A stretch of 64,000 nt of DNA from Winogradskyella sp. (GCF_013213835.1 NZ_JABSSU010000003.1:1-64000), one strand, 5' to 3'. Positions 34,711 through 44,671 are shown, counted from the first letter of the stretch. Notes: generated from the sequence alone by a model not told the origin. Made by a program: numbers and translations.

Positions 34711-36615
34711 ATGTGCGGAATTAACGGACTAATAGATAAAACCCAAATAAGCGAAGACAAAATGTCTTTCGTATTAAATAATATGAACGATCTCATATTT
34801 CATAGAGGTCCAGATGAAGATGGTGTTTTTGCAGAACAAAATGATGAGTTTTCAATAGGAATGGCAATGCGCCGTTTATCTATTATTGATTTATCATCAG
34901 GAAAACAACCAATATTCACAGACGATAAACAAATTGTAATTGTTTTTAATGGTGAAATTTATAATTACAGAGAAATAAAATCGAGATTAGAATCTGAAGG
35001 TGTAACATTCAATACCACAAGTGACACTGAAGTTATTCTTAAAGCCTACGAAAAATATGGTGTTGAGTCTTTTCAATGGTTAGATGGCATGTATGGTTTT
35101 AGCATATATGACAAGAAAAAGAATAAGTTGTTTATAGCACGCGATTTCTTTGGTGAAAAACCAATGTATTACACTCAAAACGACAAACAGTTTTTATGGG
35201 CTTCAGAATTAAAATCAATTATTGATACGGTTGATTATAAGCCAAATATCTCAAAAAAAGGATTAAATCTTTATTTTAGATTAACCTACATTCCTGCTCC
35301 AAATACCATTTATGAAGGTATTCACAAACTTGAGGCTAATCATTATTTAGAATATGATTTTGAATCATTTCAACACAGCATTCATAAAATCAACCACGAA
35401 CCAGCACCAAAAACAGCAGAAATTTCTTTTGAAGATGCTAAGGCAAAAACAAAAGAACTGGTTTACAACAGTGTAGATAGCAGATCTATTGCAGATGTTG
35501 GCTTAGGAACGTTTTTGTCTGGCGGTGTAGATTCATCAATTGTATCATTGTGTTTATCTCAAGCAACTGACAAAAAAATTGATACATTTTCTATTGGTTT
35601 TAAAAAGGCAGCTTACGACGAAACCGATAAATCTAGAGTTGTAGCTAAAATGCTAGATAGTAATCATCATGAGTTTATTATAGATGAAGATGATTTAAAG
35701 CATAATATTCATGAAATTTTAGTGAATTTTGATGAGCCGTTTTCAGACACAGCAGCATTGCCTACTCACCTACTTTCAGAAAAAACTAGAGAACATGTAA
35801 CTGTTGCGCTTACTGGTGATGGTGGCGATGAAGTATTTGGCGGTTACAACAAGTATTACATTGGTAAAATGAACAAAAAGTACACTAGTGTTGTACCTAA
35901 ATTTCTACATAAAATTGTATCTGGTTTAAGCAATAAATATCTTATTGATAAAGACGATACTCGTGGTAGAAAGTTTCAGGTTAATAAATTACTGAATGCT
36001 ATTAATTATGAGGGTGATTTTTATTGGGATATTATCTCATTAGCAAACACAAGCAATCAACTTGCTGAAATAATGCAAGACAACTTTTATGATGGTGATT
36101 TATTTAATGAATATAAAGAAGTTCTTGGTAAGCAAAAAGTTGAGAGTTTAACTGATTTTAGACTTGTAGATAAGATTTTGAGTCTTGAAGGCGGAATGTT
36201 AGCAAAAGTGGACCGAACAAGCATGCTTACGTCTCTTGAATGTAGAGCGCCATTTCTTAACAAGGAAATATGGGAATTTACAAATACACTTCCAGAAAGC
36301 TATCTTATGAAAGGCTGGAATAAGAAATATATTTTAAAAGAAGCTTTTAGAGATGAATTCCCAGAGAACTTCTTAGAAAAAGGTAAAAGTGGTTTTGGTT
36401 CACCAACAGGAGATTGGTTAAGACAAAGTTTAAGACAAGAATTAGAAAGCTACATAGAACCAGAAATGCTTAAAAAACAAGGCATTTTTAAAGTCGACGT
36501 TATCACCAAATTAGTCAAAGACCATTTAGATAGTAAAAAAGATAGCACGTTTAGAGTTTGGTCGTATTACTGTTTCCAAAAATGGTACAAATTTAATTTC
36601 TTGAAAGAAAGCTAA
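34711..36615 (+). CDS. asnB: AsnB-like glutamine-dependent amidotransferase (copy 3)
   Basis: The 634-residue protein keeps Cys2 (MCGINGL), HRGPDEDGVF, FNGEIYNYREI, and FLSGGVDSSIVSLCLS with TGDGGDEVFGGYNKY. It differs from copies 1 and 2 (for example DFFGEKPMYY and LSSGKQPIF), so it is not a recent duplicate. It resembles the AsnB group seen in O-antigen loci of many bacteria. It lies between GT4 genes. Sugar amidation is the preferred reading; asparagine synthesis remains possible for any one of the three. Confidence 0.9.
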   Translation: MCGINGLIDKTQISEDKMSFVLNNMNDLIFHRGPDEDGVFAEQNDEFSIGMAMRRLSIIDLSSGKQPIFTDDKQIVIVFNGEIYNYREIKSRLESEGVTFNTTSDTEVILKAYEKYGVESFQWLDGMYGFSIYDKKKNKLFIARDFFGEKPMYYTQNDKQFLWASELKSIIDTVDYKPNISKKGLNLYFRLTYIPAPNTIYEGIHKLEANHYLEYDFESFQHSIHKINHEPAPKTAEISFEDAKAKTKELVYNSVDSRSIADVGLGTFLSGGVDSSIVSLCLSQATDKKIDTFSIGFKKAAYDETDKSRVVAKMLDSNHHEFIIDEDDLKHNIHEILVNFDEPFSDTAALPTHLLSEKTREHVTVALTGDGGDEVFGGYNKYYIGKMNKKYTSVVPKFLHKIVSGLSNKYLIDKDDTRGRKFQVNKLLNAINYEGDFYWDIISLANTSNQLAEIMQDNFYDGDLFNEYKEVLGKQKVESLTDFRLVDKILSLEGGMLAKVDRTSMLTSLECRAPFLNKEIWEFTNTLPESYLMKGWNKKYILKEAFRDEFPENFLEKGKSGFGSPTGDWLRQSLRQELESYIEPEMLKKQGIFKVDVITKLVKDHLDSKKDSTFRVWSYYCFQKWYKFNFLKES

Positions 36616-36619
36616 AACA

Positions 36620-37753
36620 ATGGAAAAGAAAAGAATACTAATAATAGCTTCATTTGCGGGTTCGTTAATAAGATTTAGAGGTGATTATATTTCTAGCTTA
36701 GTTGAAAGTGGTTTTGAAGTATTTACTGCTGCACCAAGCTATACAGATAATGATATACAAGAATTAAAGAAAAGAGGTGCAACGCCAATAGAATTTAAAT
36801 TACAACGTACTGGATTGAATCCTTTTAAAGATTTTAAATCTATTTTAGAGCTTAAGTCTATTATGAAGGATAATAACATAGATTTAGTATTTCCGTATAC
36901 TGTAAAGCCTGTTATTTATGGTTCTATTGCAGCAAACCTTAACAAAACACCTGTTATTTCTTTAATTACAGGATTAGGGTTTGCCTTTACAGGTCTTACT
37001 CGTAAGGCTAGAATTTTACAACGCTTAAACGAAACACTTTATAAATTATCTATTAGAAAAAATAAGTTTATTGTTTTTCAAAATACAGATGACCATCAAT
37101 TATTTGTTGACAGAAAAGTAATTTCCAAAAAGCAACCTGTAGCATTTGTAAGTGGTTCTGGCGTGAATCTTTCAGAATATTCCTTTAAAGAAAAGAATCC
37201 AACTGATAAAGTCAGCTTTTTACTTGTTGCAAGATTAATCAAAGAAAAAGGTATTGACCTTTATATGGAAGCTGCTAAAATATTGAAACCAAAATACCCA
37301 AAGGCAGAGTTTCATGTTATTGGTGCTTTAGAAACATCACCTAGTGCTATTAGTGAAGACGAACTTCATAAATTGCATGAAGCTGGCACAATTGTTTTTC
37401 ATGGTAAGCAAATGAATGTTAACGAGCATTTACATAAACGAGATATTTTTGTACTACCAAGTTATTATAGAGAAGGGATCCCAAGAACTACCTTAGAAGC
37501 TTGCGCATGTGGAAACCCAATAATAACAACTGATTCCGTTGGTTGTAGAGAATCTGTAAAAGAAGGTGTGAATGGATTTTTAATTGAGCCTAAAAATTTA
37601 GATGCTTTAGTAAACGCTTTGGAATTCTTTATTAAAAATCCCGAAAAGATTAAGGAAATGGGAATTAACAGTAGAAAATATGCCGAAAAACGTTTTGATG
37701 TTAAAATTATTAATAATGATTTAATTCGCCTAATAGACAAAACATTGGCATAA
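36620..37753 (+). CDS. GT4 family glycosyltransferase (4), PglA-like
   Basis: The 377-residue enzyme has an N-terminal domain with LIIASFAGSLIRFRGDYI and the run FPYTVKPVIYGSIAA, followed by LITGLGFAFTG, which are typical of GT4 enzymes that add the second sugar to a bacillosamine- or HexNAc-type lipid carrier. The donor motif is REGIPRTTLEACACG (E-x7-E). It probably acts soon after the initiating phosphoglycosyltransferase at 39960. It follows the third asnB gene by 4 bases. Confidence 0.9.
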   Translation: MEKKRILIIASFAGSLIRFRGDYISSLVESGFEVFTAAPSYTDNDIQELKKRGATPIEFKLQRTGLNPFKDFKSILELKSIMKDNNIDLVFPYTVKPVIYGSIAANLNKTPVISLITGLGFAFTGLTRKARILQRLNETLYKLSIRKNKFIVFQNTDDHQLFVDRKVISKKQPVAFVSGSGVNLSEYSFKEKNPTDKVSFLLVARLIKEKGIDLYMEAAKILKPKYPKAEFHVIGALETSPSAISEDELHKLHEAGTIVFHGKQMNVNEHLHKRDIFVLPSYYREGIPRTTLEACACGNPIITTDSVGCRESVKEGVNGFLIEPKNLDALVNALEFFIKNPEKIKEMGINSRKYAEKRFDVKIINNDLIRLIDKTLA

Positions 37754-37818
37754 AATATTAACCATAACTTTGTTTTATTAAAAGAGTTGAAAATTTGGTT
37801 AGAATTGTTACAGGTGTG

Positions 37819-38790
37819 ATGAAATCAAAATTCATAAAAATTGATTATTTAGATATTTTCATTCTATTATTGATTTTTATTCCTTCTCTTAACCTATACT
37901 TTAATCTTGGGTTTGTATCAGTATTTATAAGTGTTCTATATCCTGTATTCTTTGGTTTAGCTTTTATAATTGCCCTTTATTCTATCTGGAAAAAAAAGTA
38001 TGTATATGGATTTTTAATTATTACTTATTTTATTTTCTCCAATCTAAATTTGATTGAGTCGCTATCAACTGAAAAAGATTCAATAAGCATTTTAACTTAC
38101 AATGTTAATGCATTTGATCATCCAAATAACATAACAACAGATGATGCACCTTCAGAAATTGTGAAATTTATAAATAAGACTAGTCCAGATATTTGTATTC
38201 TTCAAGAGCCAACTTATAAAGAAGGATTAAAAATTAAAGGTTATGATTATACATTTTTAGGATACAGAGACTCAATTGTAAAATCCTTTCTTACTATTTC
38301 TTCCAAATACCCAATCATACATCAAGGATTTGTAGATTTCCCTGAGACAAAAAATAGCGCGATATATGCAGATATAATTGCAAATGGTGATACACTCAGA
38401 GTTTACAATACTCATTTACAGTCGTACAAATTAATAAAAGATCTATCTGTTAGTGAGATTATAAATAATCTTAACATAAATTATAATAAGCAAATAGAAC
38501 AAGCAAAAATATTAAAACAGCATATTTTGAATACAGACATGCCTGTACTAATATGTGGGGATTTTAATGCAACTGCTTTTAGCTTACCTTACCGAACTCT
38601 TAAACAAGATATGTTTAATTCTTTCTCTAACTACGGTTATAAGTTGGGAAAAACATATGAAATATTTAAGTATCCTATTAGAATAGATCATGTATTATAC
38701 AATGATAAAATAGAATTATTAAAACATGAAAACTTCGAGTTAAAGTTTTCTGATCATGAGCCTATAATTGTTGAAATAGTCATTGAATAA
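37819..38790 (+). CDS. Membrane-anchored endonuclease/exonuclease/phosphatase-fold protein
   Basis: ATG at 37819 gives 323 residues; a TTG at 37795 would add eight residues that do not look structured. The first 85 residues hold three hydrophobic helices. The rest is an EEP domain with all motifs: ILTYNVNAFDHP, CILQEPTYK (metal Glu), YNTHLQSY, LICGDFNATAFS, RIDHVLYND, SDHEPIIVEI (catalytic His). The domain probably faces the periplasm. Members cleave phosphodiesters in lipids, nucleic acids or sugar phosphates. Its substrate here is unknown, and it may act on a lipid-linked glycan or simply be a bystander. Confidence 0.85.
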   Translation: MKSKFIKIDYLDIFILLLIFIPSLNLYFNLGFVSVFISVLYPVFFGLAFIIALYSIWKKKYVYGFLIITYFIFSNLNLIESLSTEKDSISILTYNVNAFDHPNNITTDDAPSEIVKFINKTSPDICILQEPTYKEGLKIKGYDYTFLGYRDSIVKSFLTISSKYPIIHQGFVDFPETKNSAIYADIIANGDTLRVYNTHLQSYKLIKDLSVSEIINNLNINYNKQIEQAKILKQHILNTDMPVLICGDFNATAFSLPYRTLKQDMFNSFSNYGYKLGKTYEIFKYPIRIDHVLYNDKIELLKHENFELKFSDHEPIIVEIVIE

Positions 38791-38793
38791 ATA

Positions 38794-39747
38794 CTATTTC
38801 AGCATAGATCTAAAGGGCCAGCAAAAATAAACGATTAATTTTAGCAAAACAGGATCTAAAGAGTTTGTATAGGATTTTAGGGGATAGTTCATCAACTTTG
38901 ACGCTCTTAAAATGATATATATACGTTTTAGAAAAAACACTGGATGTTTAAGTCCATATTTTTTAAAAAACCAATTACACTCGGTAATACAATTGAGTAT
39001 GACTCCTCTTGCATTTTTTGAAGACATAGGTGTATTCATTATTGAACCTTCTACACCTGTATGATAAATTCTAAGAATTTGATTGACACATTTGGTTAAA
39101 TAACCACTTTTGGCTACTAAATTCCAAACAATTCCTTCAGGTACAAATCCTATGTTTAACATTTCTGGATTTATTTTGATGCTTTTTAGAACATCCGTTT
39201 TTGTAAATCCCCATTTTTCACCAATAATCTGATGAGACATCCATGCGTCAACTGTATCACAATAATATGGATCTTTAGGAAATAATTCTCCTACCAATTC
39301 TCCATGTTGATCTTCGCATAAAACAGTCACAGCACCAACTTTAGGTTTTAATTCTTCAGGAGTATCATTATAGGTGTTATTAAAAACTTCTAAAGCATTT
39401 GGCACACACTCATCATCCCCATCAAAAGGCAATAAAAACTCACCTTGTGCTAAATTAATCGCTTGAAAAAAACAACTCATCTTGTGTTTATTTACATCAT
39501 TATTGAAATAATGAATATTAAGATTTGAGGTTCTAACAATCTCTGTAATTACTTGATGAGAGTTGTCTGTTGAACCATCATTAATAACTAGCCATTCAAA
39601 ATCTTTAAATGATTGACTTAATAAAGATTCGTGCACCTTTAATATTGATTTTTCACAGTTATATACTGGTGTAAAAACAGTAAACTTAAATTTATAAGAT
39701 TCAGAAGGTTGTTTCTCGTAAACTGGTATTAATTCTTTGAAATTCAT
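38794..39747 (-). CDS. GT2 family glycosyltransferase
   Basis: This 317-residue GT-A enzyme has FTPVYNCEKSILKVHESL, WLVINDGSTDNSHQVI and the metal-binding motif PFDGDDEC, and therefore is an inverting GT2. There is one hydrophobic stretch at the C-terminus. It is the only glycosyltransferase of the locus on the minus strand, and it is convergent with the EEP gene (3 bases apart), so it must have its own promoter or be read from the 39.7-40.0 kb gap. The sugar is unknown. Confidence 0.9.
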   Translation of the reverse strand: MNFKELIPVYEKQPSESYKFKFTVFTPVYNCEKSILKVHESLLSQSFKDFEWLVINDGSTDNSHQVITEIVRTSNLNIHYFNNDVNKHKMSCFFQAINLAQGEFLLPFDGDDECVPNALEVFNNTYNDTPEELKPKVGAVTVLCEDQHGELVGELFPKDPYYCDTVDAWMSHQIIGEKWGFTKTDVLKSIKINPEMLNIGFVPEGIVWNLVAKSGYLTKCVNQILRIYHTGVEGSIMNTPMSSKNARGVILNCITECNWFFKKYGLKHPVFFLKRIYIILRASKLMNYPLKSYTNSLDPVLLKLIVYFCWPFRSMLK

Positions 39748-39959
39748 TGAGGTACAAATATTATCTAAAAAAGCAAAGAATATGTAATTAATAAACTATT
39801 CTATTGTCGCTAAACTACATTTTTTAATTCTATTTAAATAACTAAAAGGCATATAATATGAACATTTCAAGCCAATTCCTGTTTATAACTAAAGTTAACT
39901 ATTCTTTGTTTGTATATGCCTAATATATACTTTCGTCACAACTATGACCAACGAATAAC

Positions 39960-40571
39960 ATGTACAAATTATTTTTTAAAAGATTTATAGATTTTATGGT
40001 TGCATTAATTGGACTATTGATTTTATCCCCAATTATAATAACGATAATTTTATTACTAACCATTGCAAACAATGGAAAGCCATTCTTTTATCAAACAAGA
40101 ACTGGGAAAAAAGGAAATATCTTTACAATTGTTAAGCTTAAAACTATGAACGATAAAAAGGATAGCGAAGGGAATTTACTTCCAGATCATCAAAGAATTA
40201 CGAAAGTTGGTGATATCTGCAGGAGATATTCTTTAGATGAAATTCCCCAGCTTTTCAATGTCCTGAAAGGTGACATGAGTTTAATTGGACCTCGTCCTCT
40301 TTTACCAAAATATTTACCAAGATACAGTAATGAGCAAAACCGCAGGCATAATGTTATGCCAGGAATTACTGGTTGGGCACAAGTTAATGGTAGAAACGCC
40401 ATAAGTTGGGAAGATAAATTCAAACTAGATGTGTTTTATGTAGATAATCAGTCATTTATATTAGATTTTAAAATTTTGATAAAAACTATAAAGAATGTAA
40501 TTGCTAAAAAAGACATAAATTCTTCTAGTAATCAACCTATGCCTGAGTTTATGGGAAATAAAAAGACTTAA
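39960..40571 (+). CDS. Initiating sugar-1-phosphate transferase (PglC/WcaJ-C type)
   Basis: The 203-residue monotopic phosphoglycosyltransferase has the N-terminal re-entrant hydrophobic helix (FIDFMVALIGLLILSPI), then GKPFFYQTRTGKKG and IVKLKTM. The catalytic Asp-Glu pair is in SLDEIPQLFNVLKGDMS, and SLIGPRPLLPKYLPRY is the uridine/phosphate motif. It would transfer a sugar phosphate from a UDP-sugar to undecaprenyl phosphate, starting the repeat unit. The short length fits PglC rather than WcaJ. The matching dehydratase and aminotransferase genes follow at 40.8-43.8 kb. Confidence 0.93.
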   Translation: MYKLFFKRFIDFMVALIGLLILSPIIITIILLLTIANNGKPFFYQTRTGKKGNIFTIVKLKTMNDKKDSEGNLLPDHQRITKVGDICRRYSLDEIPQLFNVLKGDMSLIGPRPLLPKYLPRYSNEQNRRHNVMPGITGWAQVNGRNAISWEDKFKLDVFYVDNQSFILDFKILIKTIKNVIAKKDINSSSNQPMPEFMGNKKT

Positions 40572-40820
40572 GTGATATTAAGTTCAGTTACTTGATTATT
40601 ACATTTTCATAAAGTTCATTTTTTGCTTTTAATTTTCGATTAGTAATTTCTGAATACTCTTATAATCAATTAAGTAAAACGTATAAATTTGCTTTTTATC
40701 GTGTTTAATTTTGTGATACCAAATTATTGATGCATCTTGGCTTAAGATTATTAATCGTGTCCCAAATCCCTCTAAAAAGACATGAGTTGAACAGTAGCTA
40801 TTACTCAAGAATTTTGACTT

Positions 40821-41948
40821 ATGAAACCTAAAATATGGCTATCATCTCCCCATATGGGTGGAGCCGAACAAAAATACGTCCAAGAAGCCTTTGACACAAA
40901 TTGGGTAGCACCGCTTGGTCCTAACGTCAATGGTTTTGAACAGGACTTACAACTTTATCTGAATGAAAAAAGATATGTAGGAGCCTTGGCTTCGGGAACT
41001 TCCGCATTACATTTAAGTTTGATTTTATTAGGTGTAAATACACGAGATGAAGTAATTTGTCAAAGTAAGACCTTTTCAGCTTCTGCAAATCCCATTATAT
41101 ATCAAGGTGCAACACCAATATTTGTTGATAGTGAGTGTGACACTTGGAATATATGTCCAGATCTTTTAGAAACTGCCATAAAAGATAGAATCGCCAAAGG
41201 AAAAAAGCCAAAAGCCATAATTGCAGTTCACTTATATGGAATGCCTTATAAAGTTAATGAGATTCATAATATTTCAAAATCTTATAATATTCCAATTATA
41301 GAAGATAGTGCTGAATCATTGGGTAGTACATATCAAGGCCAAAAATGTGGTACATTTGGTGATATTTCTATTTTGTCATTTAATGGAAATAAAATCATCA
41401 CAACATCTGGTGGCGGTGCAATAGTTACGAGAACTCAATCAGACAAGGACAAAGCAGTTTTTTTAGCAACACAAGCTAGAGACAATGCACCTCATTATGA
41501 ACACTCTCATATTGGTTTCAATTATAGAATGTCTAATATTGTTGCAGGTATTGGTCGTGGCCAAATGCAAGTATTAGATAAGCATGTTAAAAAACGTCGT
41601 TCTAATTATGAATTTTATAAGCAGTCATTGAATGATATAAATGAAATTTCTTTTTTAGATGAACCTATTGGGAGTTATTCAAATAGATGGTTAACTTGTA
41701 TATTGCTTGAAAACAAATCGCAAAGAGAAGATGTTAGATTGACATTAGAAAAAGAGAATATTGAATCTAGACCGTTATGGAAGCCTATGCATTTACAACC
41801 TGTTTTTGCTGATTTTCCGAGTTATATGAACGGTGTCTCCAAAGGTTTATTTGATAAAGGATTATGCTTACCAAGTGGGTCAAATCTTTCAAAAACCGAT
41901 TTAATTAGAGTAACGACAACAATAAAAAAATATTTTAAAGTATGTTGA
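40821..41948 (+). CDS. DegT/DnrJ/EryC1 aminotransferase (PglE-like)
   Basis: The 375-residue PLP enzyme has ALASGTSALHLSLILLGV near the N-terminus, IIEDSAESLGSTYQGQKCG and SFNGNKIITTSGGG, where the lysine binds PLP. Such enzymes place an amino group on a 4-keto UDP-sugar made by the adjacent dehydratase. The PglC-PglD-PglE order is usual, but no PglD acetyltransferase gene lies in the 249-base gap before it. It overlaps the next gene by 7 bases. Confidence 0.93.
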   Translation: MKPKIWLSSPHMGGAEQKYVQEAFDTNWVAPLGPNVNGFEQDLQLYLNEKRYVGALASGTSALHLSLILLGVNTRDEVICQSKTFSASANPIIYQGATPIFVDSECDTWNICPDLLETAIKDRIAKGKKPKAIIAVHLYGMPYKVNEIHNISKSYNIPIIEDSAESLGSTYQGQKCGTFGDISILSFNGNKIITTSGGGAIVTRTQSDKDKAVFLATQARDNAPHYEHSHIGFNYRMSNIVAGIGRGQMQVLDKHVKKRRSNYEFYKQSLNDINEISFLDEPIGSYSNRWLTCILLENKSQREDVRLTLEKENIESRPLWKPMHLQPVFADFPSYMNGVSKGLFDKGLCLPSGSNLSKTDLIRVTTTIKKYFKVC

Positions 41949-43843
41949 TTCAGTTATTGCTCAAAATATCTCGACGTTATGCTTCGCAATGGATGGTGAT
42001 GCTTTTCGATATTGGATTAACTCTGTTCACATTTATCGTTGCATATCTAATAAGATATAATTTCAAGTTGGAATTTGACTTTTTTATAGTAATAAAGCAA
42101 TTTCCCTTTGTTGGAATCGTATCATTTATTAGTTTTTTGGCAGTAGGTTCACATAGAGGTGTTGTTCGTTACACTGGTTTTAAGGATATTTTAAATGTTG
42201 TTATAGGTGCAAATATTATTGCCACTTTACTTATTTGTTTAACCTTTATTAGCAGAAAATTCATTAATGGATATGAAATTCTTAATATTTCAGGCTCCAT
42301 TATATATATACATTTGTTATTGAATATATTATTTCTAATAGGAAGTAAATTATTCATAAAGTCTTTATATAACCATATTACCCAAGACTTTAACATAATA
42401 ACAAACGTTCTAATTTTTGGTGCTGGAAGTTCTGGTATGCTTACATATGATGCCATTAAAAATGACACAAAGAACGGGCTTGAAGTCGTAGGATTTATTG
42501 ATGATGATGAAAGAAAGGTTGGTAAAAAAATTAATCTACTTCCAGTTTTAAATCTAAATAATATTGACCAAAAATATATAGCTAAAAACCATATAGAAGA
42601 AGTAATAATTTCAATTCAGAATATTGATTCTACACGTCTTTTACAAATCACTAGCGGTTTATTTACATTAGGTCTTAAAGTGAAAATTGTACCACCAGTT
42701 CAGAGTTGGATAGATGGCGACTTAAGTGTTGGTCAAATTAAGGAAGTTAAAATTGAAGATTTACTTGGCAGAGAACCTATAAATATAAAAAACCCCGATT
42801 TAGAAGAGCAATACGATAACAAAGTAATTATAATTACAGGTGCAGCCGGATCTATTGGAAGTGAAATATGCAGAAAAGTAAGTTTGTATAATTTCAAAAA
42901 ATTAATTTTGGTTGACAATGCTGAATCTGCTTTATATGACATACAACAAGAGTTTAGACAATTAGGATTAAAAAATATTGAAGCTATTGTTGCAGACGTT
43001 CGAAACAAAACAAGGATAGATCAAATTTTTAACACCCATAAACCTAAGGTTGTCTTTCATGCTGCAGCATACAAGCATGTACCACTAATGGAAAACAATC
43101 CTTTTGAAGCAGTTAGTGTAAATATTGGCGGTACTAAAAATGTTGCTGATATTGCAGTTAAACATAGCGTTGATAAATTTGTTCTCATTTCTACAGATAA
43201 AGCTGTAAATCCAACCAATGTTATGGGTGCTACAAAACGTATTGCTGAACTTTATGTTACCTGTTTAAAAGGCAAAGGACATACAAAATTTATTACCACA
43301 AGATTTGGGAATGTTCTTGGTTCAAATGGTTCGGTTATACCTTTATTTAAAAAGCAAATTGAAAAAGGTGGACCTTTAACTGTAACACATAGAGAGATAA
43401 CACGCTATTTCATGACTATTCCAGAAGCCTGTCAATTGGTATTAGAAGCTGCTGCAATGGGTAATGGTGGAGAAATATTTGTATTCGACATGGGAGAGCC
43501 AATCAAAATATTTAATCTTGCTAAAAACATGATTCTTTTATCAGGATTACGTTACCCTCAAGATATTGACATAAAAATTACTGGACTTAGACCGGGTGAG
43601 AAAATATATGAAGAACTTCTAGCTGATGGCGAAAACACTAAAAAAACCTATCATGAAAAGATAATGATCGCAAAATCTAGACGTTTAGACACAGAAAGTG
43701 CAGAAAAAAAAATAAATGCTTTAACAAGTACTAACACACTTACACAACCACTAGAAATTGTGTCACACATAAAAGCATTGATACCAGAATATATATCTAA
43801 CAACTCTACATATGAAGTTTTAGATAAAAAAATAAATATGTAA
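41942..43843 (+). CDS. UDP-sugar 4,6-dehydratase, membrane type (WbpM/PglF-like)
   Basis: The 633-residue protein has four N-terminal membrane helices (1-130), a first Rossmann unit (VLIFGAGSSGML) and a second, catalytic, short-chain dehydrogenase domain with IIITGAAGSIGSEICRKV. The catalytic site reads STDKAVNPTNVMGATKR, where Met replaces the usual Tyr, as in WbpM and PglF; this is normal for the group. It makes UDP-4-keto-6-deoxy-HexNAc for the aminotransferase gene it overlaps by 7 bases. YKHVPLMENNPFEA is another strong motif. Confidence 0.94.
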   Translation: MLIQLLLKISRRYASQWMVMLFDIGLTLFTFIVAYLIRYNFKLEFDFFIVIKQFPFVGIVSFISFLAVGSHRGVVRYTGFKDILNVVIGANIIATLLICLTFISRKFINGYEILNISGSIIYIHLLLNILFLIGSKLFIKSLYNHITQDFNIITNVLIFGAGSSGMLTYDAIKNDTKNGLEVVGFIDDDERKVGKKINLLPVLNLNNIDQKYIAKNHIEEVIISIQNIDSTRLLQITSGLFTLGLKVKIVPPVQSWIDGDLSVGQIKEVKIEDLLGREPINIKNPDLEEQYDNKVIIITGAAGSIGSEICRKVSLYNFKKLILVDNAESALYDIQQEFRQLGLKNIEAIVADVRNKTRIDQIFNTHKPKVVFHAAAYKHVPLMENNPFEAVSVNIGGTKNVADIAVKHSVDKFVLISTDKAVNPTNVMGATKRIAELYVTCLKGKGHTKFITTRFGNVLGSNGSVIPLFKKQIEKGGPLTVTHREITRYFMTIPEACQLVLEAAAMGNGGEIFVFDMGEPIKIFNLAKNMILLSGLRYPQDIDIKITGLRPGEKIYEELLADGENTKKTYHEKIMIAKSRRLDTESAEKKINALTSTNTLTQPLEIVSHIKALIPEYISNNSTYEVLDKKINM

Positions 43844-43874
43844 ATATAACTTACTAGCTAAATCACATTTAAAA

Positions 43875-44654
43875 ATGAAAAACAAATTTATTTCAACACT
43901 AATATTTTGTTTAATACTTTTATCTTCTTGCGCCTCAAGAAAAGATGTTGTTTATTTTCAAGATGAGCCTTTGCAAGAAGATTCATTTGATAATAAACCT
44001 CAGCAAATTATTTATAAACCAGACGACATTTTAACAATAAATGTATCTGCTTTTGACCCTCAAACAGTTTCAGCTTTTAATTTACCAGTTGTAGCAAACG
44101 ACCTAAGTGGTGGTCTTCAGGCTCAGGGTAATTTCCAACAACAAACATACTTAATAGATTATAATGGAGATATTGAATTCCCAGTGCTAGGTAAGGTCAG
44201 AATTTCTGGATTAACCAGACCTGAAGCTACTGATATGTTAGTCAAAAGAATAGCCGAATATGCTAAAGATCCCATTGTAAATATTAGGCTTGTTAATTTT
44301 ACAATTACAATTATTGGAGAAGTGAATAATCCTGGGACTTTTACAATAATTGATGAGAGAATCACATTGCTGGAAGCATTAGGTATGGCAGGTGATTTGA
44401 CAATATTTGGTGATAGAAAAACAATAAAATTAATAAGAGAAGTAGACGGGGTAAAAAAGTTTGCCGAAATAGATTTAACCTCTATTAATTCTATTAATTC
44501 TCCGGCTTATTATTTACAGCAAAATGACGTTATCTATATTGAACCTAACAATGCAAGAATAAGGTCATCTACTTATAATCAAAATAATGCAGTTTTAATT
44601 TCTGCCATTGGAACACTAACAACTATAGCAACGGTTTTTTTAGTAAATCGATAA
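43875..44654 (+). CDS. Wza-like polysaccharide export lipoprotein
   Basis: The 259-residue protein has a lipoprotein signal (LLSSC, Cys19), then the poly-export domain (about 45-125; YKPDDILTINVSAFDP, YLIDYNGDIEFPVLG) and an SLBB domain (about 130-230; ITIIGEVNNPGTFTI, ERITLLEALGMAG). A hydrophobic C-terminal segment (VLISAIGTLTTIATVFLV) may cross the outer membrane. It is shorter than Wza of E. coli but typical of Bacteroidota. It lies 17 bases before the Wzc-like gene and would form the outer part of the export channel. Confidence 0.94.
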   Translation: MKNKFISTLIFCLILLSSCASRKDVVYFQDEPLQEDSFDNKPQQIIYKPDDILTINVSAFDPQTVSAFNLPVVANDLSGGLQAQGNFQQQTYLIDYNGDIEFPVLGKVRISGLTRPEATDMLVKRIAEYAKDPIVNIRLVNFTITIIGEVNNPGTFTIIDERITLLEALGMAGDLTIFGDRKTIKLIREVDGVKKFAEIDLTSINSINSPAYYLQQNDVIYIEPNNARIRSSTYNQNNAVLISAIGTLTTIATVFLVNR

Positions 44655-44671
44655 ATTTATATTATTAAAAT

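Noticed and set aside
37795..37818. TTG start of the EEP-fold gene at 37795
   Set aside because: The ATG at 37819 directly precedes the KSKFIK and first membrane helix, and eight extra residues add nothing.
40629..40838. Open minus-strand frame of about 70 codons before the DegT gene
   Set aside because: It has no ATG or plausible start and no recognised motif; kept only as a possible scar of a lost gene.
43200..43260. Missing catalytic Tyr in the WbpM/PglF-like dehydratase seen as a defect
   Set aside because: Met at this place (NVMGATK) is normal in this long, membrane-type group.
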